Source: Fimousia sp045616445 (GTDB taxonomy: Bacteria > Bacillota > Clostridia > Lachnospirales > Lachnospiraceae). Taken from it: DNA of 64,000 nt. Shown here piece by piece: positions 1-6,092 of this stretch (position 1 is the first letter of the stretch; every line of letters begins with the position of its first letter). The DNA lies in the NCBI GenBank assembly GCA_045616445.1, contig JAZLGR010000014.1, forward strand, positions 6,244 through 70,243, written 5' to 3'. Under the pieces are notes generated by a model. That model did no database searches, had not been told where the DNA came from, and was given only the letters and a program-made list of their open reading frames with translations. The position numbers and the translations under genes are program-made.

Positions 1-93
1 ATCAAACCAAATACCATCAGACTTTCCATCGGAACGGAACATATTGACGATATCCTTCAGGATTTAGAAGAAGCATTCAAAGCAATTCAGTAA
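1..93 (+). CDS. O-acetylhomoserine sulfhydrylase-like PLP enzyme (C-terminal fragment)
   Basis: Only the last 30 codons lie in the window, ending at TAA 91-93. They read IKPNTIRLSIGTEHIDDILQ and then a short acidic helix. The RLSIGTEH-IDDI pattern is the usual C-terminus of Cys/Met-metabolism PLP enzymes, especially O-acetylhomoserine (thiol)-lyases that make homocysteine or methionine from O-acetylhomoserine. The catalytic lysine lies upstream of the window, so the exact subfamily is not settled. A hairpin terminator follows directly. Confidence 0.7.
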   Translation: MKPNTIRLSIGTEHIDDILQDLEEAFKAIQ

Positions 94-114
94 ATAAGTA
101 AATAAGAACATAAG

Positions 115-148
115 AAAAGGCTATCACAGCGACGTGATAGCCTTTTTT
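115..148. terminator. bidirectional intrinsic terminator
   Basis: An inverted repeat AAGGCTATCAC / GTGATAGCCTT with a six-base loop has an A-run on its left and a T-run on its right. It can therefore end the sulfhydrylase transcript on + and the convergent GH105 transcript on -. Confidence 0.85.
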
Positions 149-167
149 GATCTGCAGATATGAAATA

Positions 168-2525
168 TTATCTTTTTGGAACTTCTACCTGGGTGGTGAT
201 GGTTACCTTTTCATAGAGATAAACATCGGTTGCAGTGTTAGTTGCACCACTTGTTTTTGTAGCATTCAGGTAGTAGAGCTTACCGTTGGATGTTTTTTTG
301 GAAATCTGGTATTTACCATTACCTAAATTGGAGATTGCCAGTGTTTCGCCGGTTGTATTGAACTGAGCAGTACTGGAAATCTTGATATACAATCCGTTAT
401 TGCTGATTTTTCCACTTGTGGCAGAAGCGAAGTTCCATAAGAACTTGTTTTCTACGGTGCCATTAGGTAAAGTCAGTCTTCTATTGCCTGCAGTTGCATT
501 GATCTTGGTAGCAGTGCCGTTGTTATTGCCGATGACAGATACAGAACCGTTGTTGCCGGAAGCAATGATGTAGGATTTGCCTGCCTGGATAGAATTGGCC
601 AGCTGCCATACTTCTTCAGTTACTGTGATAATCTCAGTTTCTGGTTCCGGTTCTGGTTCAGGCTCTGGTTCAGGTTCAGGATCCGGCTGTGCAGGCTGTT
701 CTGGTTCAGTAACGTTCTGATCGGAACTACCTGGTGCAGGAACAGTCACAGTGATGGTTGTTTTTTCATATAAATATACATTCTGTGGACTTCCTACCGG
801 AGGAGCAGTCAGATTGGTTCCAAGGTAGTTGCTGCCATAGCTTAATCGGTAAGCACCGTTACCTACTCTTGTTATGTTGATATTTGGGCCGTAATCTCCA
901 ACAATGTTAGTGCCGTTGGATGTGCCCCATAATTCGATGTAGCGACCGTTATTTGTCTTGTCGTTGTGAATCTTGCCAGAGGAGCTGCTATCGAATGTCC
1001 ATGCAAAGTAATCTTCGCCTTTTAAGTTGGAGCCGCCGTCAAAATTAGAAGTTAAGATACCATCAGCAACAGATGCGTCAGCACGTAACACAGTCCAGTC
1101 GTTGTGACCCATTACTTTCACGGAACCATTGTTACCGGAAGCGATGAGATATTTCTTTCCAGCCTGAACAGAGTTAGCTAATTTCCACACTACTTTTGTT
1201 TCTGTCACTGTTCCAGATTCATTACCATTGTTTCCAGGATTGGTTGTGCCATCATTGACAGATGCCTGGTTTAACAAGCCAGCAAGCATGATTACAGCAC
1301 CAACACCTTTGGCTTCATTGGTTGTGTAGGTGGAAGTAGTATATCCGGATGCATTGGTAGTTACGCCGGAAGATCGATAAGTATCGATGACAGAATAGTT
1401 GCCGTTAGAACCTGTCATCTTGGTTGTAGCAATGCCGTTAAATGCTTTCACGCCGGCATCATAGTATTTGGAATCGGTTACCCATCCATTCTGGAATGCT
1501 TTGACCATGGCATAAGCAAACATGGCAGAACCGGAAGTTTCTAATTTGTTGCCGCTTAAGGATGCGTTATAAGCAGTTACGTTGTACCACAGTCCGGTTG
1601 ACTGATCCTGATATCTTAATAAGCCATCAAATAATGTAGGTAACTGGTTGATTAATGCGGTTTTGGAGGAACCATTTGGCATCATGGAGATGACATCAAC
1701 TAAAGCCATCACGTACCATCCTTCTCCACGGGACCAGGTAATACCATTGGTTCTTCCGGAAGAAACAGAGTATCCATGATCTAAAAGTCCGGTGCTGGAG
1801 TTTCTCATATTGTTGTAAATCCAGTTAAAACGGTTGAATACGCCATTGTAAATGGTGGAAGAAGAAACGGTGGAGCCATTTCTGGATTTTAAGGTTAATT
1901 TACCGGCATCAATAGCTTTTGCACATTCCATTAAGAATGGCTGTGCCATATAAAGTCCGTCCAAACCGATTGGATAATTCTGCCAGGAAGAAGATACGGT
2001 AGTTGTGTTGTCCTGTTTGTGAGCAAAGTTGCCGCCACAGTTGGAGTAGCTGATCTGCTGTTCCAGATAGTTGTAATATTTCTGGATGGCACTCTTATAT
2101 TTGGATGCATTGGAAGTTCCAAGCAGGTCAAATAATGCTCTCATAGGTTCACAGGAATCTAAATACCCGGATTTTGTTTTGCCGCTCTGAATGTTTACGA
2201 TGGAACCATCGGAACTGATATTGGCATTGTAAAAATTGTTGGCGAAGTTTGTGTTCGTACTTCCGCCAAGGTCTAACAGTGCATCCATCATGAATCCGTT
2301 ATAGTAGGTCCAGCTGTAGGATTTACCTTCGGTGTCCCAGTTGAATCCACCTGTAGAAGAAGATGGATTGTTGGCATTTCTTAACTGGTTGGCATAACTG
2401 ATGACTTTGTCAACATTTGCTTTCGTTGGAGATGTGATGGTTCCGTTCACGGAAGCAAATACATTGGCAGGAAACATCAGAATAAAGACCAGTAAGAATG
2501 TTAATAATTTCTTACAGTTTTTCAT
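168..2525 (-). CDS. secreted GH105-type unsaturated rhamnogalacturonyl hydrolase with two C-terminal repeat domains
   Basis: This 785-residue protein starts with a signal peptide (about 1-24). Residues 35-425 match the GH105/GH88 alpha6/alpha6-barrel: GLDGLYMAQPF has the expected catalytic Asp at 189, followed by WSRGEGW (264-270) and QDQSTGLWYNV. Family members hydrolyse unsaturated galacturonyl-rhamnose products of pectin lyases, but many are intracellular, so secretion is notable. Two related domains follow, about 444-592 and 636-778. Each opens with VW-LANS-QAGK-Y-IASGNNGSV and ends VYLYEK, and a Pro-Glu-rich linker (about 598-630) separates them. They may bind carbohydrate (inference). 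A strong AAGGAGGG site lies 10 nt before the ATG. The family call is good; the exact substrate is not shown. Confidence 0.82.
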   Translation of the reverse strand: MKNCKKLLTFLLVFILMFPANVFASVNGTITSPTKANVDKVISYANQLRNANNPSSSTGGFNWDTEGKSYSWTYYNGFMMDALLDLGGSTNTNFANNFYNANISSDGSIVNIQSGKTKSGYLDSCEPMRALFDLLGTSNASKYKSAIQKYYNYLEQQISYSNCGGNFAHKQDNTTTVSSSWQNYPIGLDGLYMAQPFLMECAKAIDAGKLTLKSRNGSTVSSSTIYNGVFNRFNWIYNNMRNSSTGLLDHGYSVSSGRTNGITWSRGEGWYVMALVDVISMMPNGSSKTALINQLPTLFDGLLRYQDQSTGLWYNVTAYNASLSGNKLETSGSAMFAYAMVKAFQNGWVTDSKYYDAGVKAFNGIATTKMTGSNGNYSVIDTYRSSGVTTNASGYTTSTYTTNEAKGVGAVIMLAGLLNQASVNDGTTNPGNNGNESGTVTETKVVWKLANSVQAGKKYLIASGNNGSVKVMGHNDWTVLRADASVADGILTSNFDGGSNLKGEDYFAWTFDSSSSGKIHNDKTNNGRYIELWGTSNGTNIVGDYGPNINITRVGNGAYRLSYGSNYLGTNLTAPPVGSPQNVYLYEKTTITVTVPAPGSSDQNVTEPEQPAQPDPEPEPEPEPEPEPETEIITVTEEVWQLANSIQAGKSYIIASGNNGSVSVIGNNNGTATKINATAGNRRLTLPNGTVENKFLWNFASATSGKISNNGLYIKISSTAQFNTTGETLAISNLGNGKYQISKKTSNGKLYYLNATKTSGATNTATDVYLYEKVTITTQVEVPKR

Positions 2526-2551
2526 TTGTTTTGTACCCTCCTTATGTCTTA

Positions 2552-2629
2552 AACGTTACAAATGAGTTATAAATACGTTACTAATAGGTCTCTGATGAGT
2601 CTCTATAACGTCACATCGCCATCATAACA
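2552..2629 (-). promoter_or_regulatory. promoter region of the GH105 gene with helically phased repeats
   Basis: On the minus strand TGtTATGAT (plus 2621-2629) could be an extended -10. Between it and the gene, the octamer (A/T)ACGT(T/C)AC occurs at 2552-2559, 2574-2581 and 2607-2614. The starts are 22 and 33 bp apart, that is, multiples of 11. This resembles an operator bound on one face of the helix, but no known consensus was recognised. Confidence 0.35.
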
Positions 2630-2706
2630 TGTTTGTGTTCCTTTTACTAGTATTTTCTATTTATTCAATATTCTATATTAATTGCTACAGAAAAACTTGT
2701 GATATA

Positions 2707-2715
2707 TGATATAAT
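2707..2715 (+). promoter_or_regulatory. extended -10 promoter of the HAD phosphatase gene
   Basis: The sequence TGATATAAT is a perfect extended -10 element. No clear -35 hexamer lies at 16-18 bp, which is usual for extended -10 promoters. Transcription would start near 2722, about 30 nt before the start codon. Confidence 0.6.
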
Positions 2716-2752
2716 CATTCACATATTGTAATGAAGAAAGGAATGTGACAAT

Positions 2753-3583
2753 ATGAGTGGTTATCAACTGATTGCCTTTGACATGGATGGCACATTATTA
2801 AATAGTAGAAAAGAGATTGAAGAAGAAACCTTAAAAGCAATACACAAAGCCAGGATGGCAGGAAAGACAGTGATTCTGTCAACTGGCCGAGGCCCATCCG
2901 AGCTGGCAGATTATGAGAGGCAGCTTGATGATGTGGAGTTTTATAACTGCATCAGCGGAGCATTGATCTATGATACAAAAAAACAGGAAGCAGTATCTTC
3001 CATGGCTATGGATCAGAATGTTGTAGTTAAGTTAATGGAGATTTCCAGACAGGAAGATATTATGATTCAGTTTCTCAATGAGGATTCCACAGTAGAATAT
3101 GGCTGCTGGACCCACATGGAGGATTATCATATGGGAATCTATAAATCCATGTTTGAAAGAGTGGCAGTGATGAAAGAAGATGTCAGAGAATGGTTTCTGG
3201 TGCAGCCAAAGGATATGGAGAAGATTAATTTTTATCATAGAGATCCGGAAGCAAGAGAAAGAACAAAAGCCCGCGTATTAGCGGCTGGATTACCGGTTGA
3301 GATGGTTTATGCAGAGGCAACCTCTCTGGAGTTTAGCGCCAGAGGTGTCAGCAAGGGCACCGGACTTCGCAAACTTTGTGAGCATCTTGGTATCTCCATT
3401 GAAGAGACCATTATGGTGGGAGATGCGGACAATGATATTGAAGGATTTAAGGCAGCAGGCCTGGCCATCGGTATGGGTAATTCCAAGCCAAGCATCGCTC
3501 CATATGTGGATGTCTATGTGGCAGATAATGATCACGGTGGATGTGTGGAAGCAATAAATCGGTATTTGCTGGCAGAATCCTAA
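2753..3583 (+). CDS. Cof-type HAD-superfamily hydrolase
   Basis: The 276-residue protein has all HAD motifs of the Cof/YidA class: DMDGT with nucleophile Asp10 and acid Asp12, STGR (43-46), the lysine motif GVSKGTGL near 200, and GDADND near 223. It is expected to be a cytosolic Mg-dependent phosphatase on sugar phosphates, FMN or similar small molecules; the large C2-type cap sets the substrate and cannot be read here. The ATG follows an AGAAAGGA site and an extended -10 promoter. It appears to be transcribed alone. Confidence 0.88.
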   Translation: MSGYQLIAFDMDGTLLNSRKEIEEETLKAIHKARMAGKTVILSTGRGPSELADYERQLDDVEFYNCISGALIYDTKKQEAVSSMAMDQNVVVKLMEISRQEDIMIQFLNEDSTVEYGCWTHMEDYHMGIYKSMFERVAVMKEDVREWFLVQPKDMEKINFYHRDPEARERTKARVLAAGLPVEMVYAEATSLEFSARGVSKGTGLRKLCEHLGISIEETIMVGDADNDIEGFKAAGLAIGMGNSKPSIAPYVDVYVADNDHGGCVEAINRYLLAES

Positions 3584-3628
3584 AGAAATTCATTCTATTG
3601 TATAACAATATATGTTATGATGATTCTA

Positions 3629-3634
3629 TATAAT
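3629..3634 (+). promoter_or_regulatory. -10 element before the small secreted protein
   Basis: A perfect TATAAT lies 19 bp before the ATG at 3654, in a very AT-rich stretch. No matching -35 or TG extension was found, so the call rests on the hexamer and its position. Confidence 0.35.
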
Positions 3635-3653
3635 ATGTTCGGGAGAGATTGTT

Positions 3654-4121
3654 ATGAATAGTAAATTATCAGGCAAGATGAAATCGTTAATTGCAGTAGT
3701 AGCAGTGGTTTTATTATCCTCTGTTGGAGTGAATGTGGCAGATGTGGATCTTCCATTTCTTTCAGGTGGAGATACCGCCATTACCCAGACAGTAGAGGAT
3801 AACAACAATAAGAAGACTGAAGCTCCATCCACCCAGGAGGTGGCACAGGAACCGGAATATGAATTCAAGAATGAACAGTTGCTAAAGCAGCATTGGGATA
3901 AGCATGGAGAAGAGTTTGATTATGACTCCATCGACGAATATGTGGCTGGAGCAAACCGTGTCATCAATTCTGAAGATGCCCTTCATAAATATGAAAAGGA
4001 AGACGGCGACGACGTATATTATTTAGAAGACACCAACGAATTCGTAATTCTTTCTACTAGTGGATACATCAGAACTTACTTCAAACCATCTAGTGGAAAG
4101 AGATATTTTGACAAACAGTAG
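3654..4121 (+). CDS. small secreted or membrane-anchored protein with a toxin-nuclease-like C-terminal domain
   Basis: The 155-residue protein has a positively charged N-terminus and one hydrophobic segment (about 10-30), either a signal peptide or an anchor. A Thr/Asn/Glu-rich linker (about 38-68) follows. The C-terminal 85 residues read H-x-x-K-H-G-E-E-F, then S-x-x-E-Y, then an acidic stretch and IRTYFKP near the end. That order of HxxKHG, a central Tyr and a terminal G-x-I-x-T-x-F-K-P recalls small RNase-like domains of polymorphic toxins (BECR-type fold). This is memory of a pattern, not a search result. No immunity gene is evident nearby. The start follows a GGGAGAG site. Export is well supported; the activity is uncertain. 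Confidence 0.55.
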   Translation: MNSKLSGKMKSLIAVVAVVLLSSVGVNVADVDLPFLSGGDTAITQTVEDNNNKKTEAPSTQEVAQEPEYEFKNEQLLKQHWDKHGEEFDYDSIDEYVAGANRVINSEDALHKYEKEDGDDVYYLEDTNEFVILSTSGYIRTYFKPSSGKRYFDKQ

Positions 4122-4125
4122 TAAA

Positions 4126-4142
4126 TGTTACGAAAATGTTAC
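4126..4142 (+). promoter_or_regulatory. WalR (YycF) binding box
   Basis: The sequence TGTTAC-N5-TGTTAC matches exactly the published WalR consensus TGTWAH-N5-TGTWAH. It ends 18 bp upstream of the -35 element of the NlpC/P60 gene, a typical activator position. WalRK controls peptidoglycan hydrolases in Firmicutes, and the gene downstream is one. Confidence 0.7.
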
Positions 4143-4160
4143 AAAAATTATAAATAATTG

Positions 4161-4189
4161 TTTACAAATAGGACCTCCTGTGATAGAAT
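4161..4189 (+). promoter_or_regulatory. promoter of the NlpC/P60 gene
   Basis: The -35 TTTACA (4161-4166) and the -10 TAGAAT (4184-4189) are separated by 17 bp, and TGa precedes the -10. Transcription should start near 4196, giving a leader of about 30 nt. Confidence 0.75.
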
Positions 4190-4225
4190 ACAAAATGTAA
4201 ACAGACTATATTTCGGAGGTATATT

Positions 4226-4774
4226 ATGAAACGTACATTTTCTATTAGAGTAATCGCATATATTTTAGCAGTCATCGTAACATTTGGAGCAACTTTAGCA
4301 ACAGCATCTGAAGTAACATCCGCGGCAGTGATCAAGGAAGCGCAGGTTGGTGAAAGTAATACAACAAGCGCAATCGGAGACAGCTCAACAAAGAAGAAAT
4401 CTACAAAGAAGGTTTCCAAAAAGGCAACTGGCAAAAGAGCAAAAGTTGTTGCTTATGCTAAAAAGTTTAAAGGCAATCCATACCGCTACGGTGGATCTAG
4501 TTTAACACATGGAACTGACTGTTCCGGATTTGTAATGTCAGTATACAGACATTTCGGATACAAGCTTCCTCATTCCTCTTCTGCAATCGCTACTAAGGGA
4601 AGAAAGGTAGCATACAGTGCGAAAAAACCTGGCGACATCATCTGTTATTATGGACACGTAGCAATCTACATCGGTGGTAACAAGATCATCCATGCTAGTA
4701 ATAGAAAGACAGGTATCTGTATCCGATCTAATCCAAAATACAGAAAAGTTCGTTGTGTAAGAAGATTAATTTAA
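4226..4774 (+). CDS. secreted NlpC/P60-family peptidoglycan endopeptidase
   Basis: The 182-residue protein has a signal peptide (about 1-33), a Lys/Thr/Ser-rich linker (about 52-72) that probably crosses or binds the wall, and a C-terminal NlpC/P60 domain (about 73-182). The catalytic Cys99 is in TDCSGFVMSVYRHFG, His144 in GHVAIYIG, and the third polar residue is probably His156. Enzymes of this family cleave D-gamma-glutamyl-diamino acid bonds in stem peptides. There is no SH3 or LysM binding domain, so the basic linker may do the targeting. The ATG follows CGGAGGT. The upstream WalR box points to control by the WalRK cell-wall system. A terminator follows, so it is monocistronic. Confidence 0.88.
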   Translation: MKRTFSIRVIAYILAVIVTFGATLATASEVTSAAVIKEAQVGESNTTSAIGDSSTKKKSTKKVSKKATGKRAKVVAYAKKFKGNPYRYGGSSLTHGTDCSGFVMSVYRHFGYKLPHSSSAIATKGRKVAYSAKKPGDIICYYGHVAIYIGGNKIIHASNRKTGICIRSNPKYRKVRCVRRLI

Positions 4775-4794
4775 GTGAATAAGTAGGACGAATA

Positions 4795-4831
4795 GGGTCA
4801 GTACACTATGTGTGCTGACCCTTGTTTTTTA
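4795..4831 (+). terminator. intrinsic terminator after the NlpC/P60 gene
   Basis: The arms GGGTCAGTACA and TGTGCTGACCC (one G-U pair) form a stem with a short loop, followed by TTGTTTTTT. Confidence 0.85.
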
Positions 4832-4987
4832 CAGATTAGTACAAAATCTGGGAAAACAACCTATGGACAATGGGTTAAGATAACTAGGTAAATAGTCTGA
4901 AAATAAGAAAAATACACAATTCACAAAATTTTGGTAAACATATATAAAAATAAACAAATGTTCTTTACCACACACATGTTTGGAAAG

Positions 4988-5108
4988 TTATCCCCCAAGT
5001 TTATCCACATCATGTGGGTAAAAAGAAATGGCTTTTTTAGGGGAAAAACGGGTTATCCCCCAAGTTATCCACATTATCCACAGAAAATGCGGTGGATTTG
5101 GTGGATAA
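4988..5108. promoter_or_regulatory. DnaA-box cluster upstream of hpf
   Basis: Three perfect DnaA boxes TTATCCACA lie at 5001-5009, 5065-5073 and 5074-5082, the last two abutting. Near-matches on the other strand are TGTGGGTAA (5013-5021) and GGTGGATAA (5100-5108). The module TTATCCCCCAAG followed by a DnaA box occurs twice (4987-5010 and 5052-5074). The rest of 4832-5259 is AT-rich and holds no convincing gene; open frames there contain the boxes and have no ribosome site. Co-oriented flanking genes argue against a bidirectional origin. A DnaA-titration or regulatory site is more likely (inference). Confidence 0.65.
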
Positions 5109-5259
5109 TTCATATACGGTAAAAAGAACGGATGTTTTGTGCGAATTGGATAAAAAGCACTTTTTAACAATCTTTTAAATGTTTTGTAACAATATAAAAT
5201 TCGCAAAATTGTCGAACAATAAGAGTAAAATGTGGTATTTGTAGAAAGTTTCTTAATGA

Positions 5260-5287
5260 TTGAAAACAAATTAGGTTGTGATATAAT
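5260..5287 (+). promoter_or_regulatory. promoter of hpf
   Basis: A -35 TTGAAA (5260-5265) and -10 TATAAT (5282-5287) are spaced 16 bp apart, with TGa before the -10. The start would be near 5294, just before the AAAGGAG ribosome site. Confidence 0.75.
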
Positions 5288-5322
5288 AGATATACGAAAT
5301 ATCAATTAAAGGAGCGACATAT

Positions 5323-5853
5323 ATGCGTTTTATTATCAGTGGAAAGAATATAGAAGTAACCAATTCATTAAGAGCAACTGTGGAAAACAAACTCAGCAAG
5401 TTAGAAAAGTTTTTCACAGAAGACACAGAAGTGCATGTGACCTTAAGTGTGGAACGTAACAGACAGAAGATCGAAGTTACCATCCCTATGAAGGGACAGG
5501 TAATCCGTGCAGAACAGGATAGCTCTGATATGTATGTATCTGTAGATCTTGTTGTTGATATCATCGAAAGACAGATCAGACGTTACAAGACAAAACTATT
5601 AAATCAGAAGTTATCCGGAACAGAATTCAAAAAAGAATTCTTTGAAATTGAAGATGACATTCAGGACGAAACCATCCGCATCACAAAGAGCAAGAAATTT
5701 GCAATCAAACCTATGGATGTGGAAGAAGCATGTGTACAGATGGAATTAGTAGGACATACCTTCTTTGTTTTCCGTAATGCAGAAACATTTGAAGTGAATG
5801 TTGTGTACAAGAGAAAAGATGGAACATTCGGTTTGATCGAACCAGAATTCTAG
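5323..5853 (+). CDS. hpf: long-form ribosome hibernation promoting factor
   Basis: The 176-residue protein has an S30AE/RaiA domain (about 1-98, starting MRFIISGKNIEVTN) and a C-terminal dimerisation domain (about 118-176, with IKPMDVEEA and the ending NVVYKRKDGTFGLIEPEF). This is the long HPF of Firmicutes: the N-domain sits in the 30S decoding centre and C-domain pairing makes inactive 100S ribosomes in slow growth. AAAGGAG precedes the ATG at 8 nt. The gene has its own promoter and terminator and lies directly downstream of a DnaA-box cluster, which may tie its expression to replication state. Confidence 0.95.
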   Translation: MRFIISGKNIEVTNSLRATVENKLSKLEKFFTEDTEVHVTLSVERNRQKIEVTIPMKGQVIRAEQDSSDMYVSVDLVVDIIERQIRRYKTKLLNQKLSGTEFKKEFFEIEDDIQDETIRITKSKKFAIKPMDVEEACVQMELVGHTFFVFRNAETFEVNVVYKRKDGTFGLIEPEF

Positions 5854-5902
5854 AAAAAATCAGCGGTTTCGATAGGATTTTTCCAGAGTATGACAGATTA
5901 TG

Positions 5903-5932
5903 ACAGGGCACCAGAACGGGTGCCCTGTTTTT
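5903..5932 (+). terminator. intrinsic terminator after hpf
   Basis: The perfect 10-bp stem ACAGGGCACC / GGTGCCCTGT with a six-base loop is followed by TTTT. Confidence 0.88.
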
Positions 5933-5988
5933 GTATGTATAGGAAATGCTTTTAGAATTTCTTCACAAATATTTTATATTCCCATGGA

Positions 5989-6017
5989 TTGACGCTCATT
6001 TTTAACAATGTTAGAAT
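5989..6017 (+). promoter_or_regulatory. promoter of secA
   Basis: TTGACG (5989-5994) and TAGAAT (6012-6017) are 17 bp apart, and TGt precedes the -10. The transcription start near 6024 rules out the upstream in-frame ATG at 6024 as the secA start. Confidence 0.8.
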
Positions 6018-6092
6018 ATACAAGTGAAACTGTACGCAGTGGACATACAAATTGATAGAAATATAGACCAGATAAGAGATAGGAGAACGATT

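Noticed and set aside
4988..5108. The DnaA-box cluster as the replication origin
   Set aside because: Genes on both sides are co-oriented, no dnaA/dnaN or rpmH is adjacent, and no strand switch is seen. A regulatory or titration site fits better.
4931..5305. Open frames on both strands across the DnaA-box region (63 aa on +, 105 aa on -)
   Set aside because: They contain the repeated DnaA boxes, have no ribosome site, and encode low-complexity Pro/His/Trp-rich sequence unlike any family.
6024..6092. N-terminal extension of SecA from ATG 6024
   Set aside because: Transcription should start at about 6024, the extension has no ribosome site, and the SecA family begins at MGLFDKIFG.
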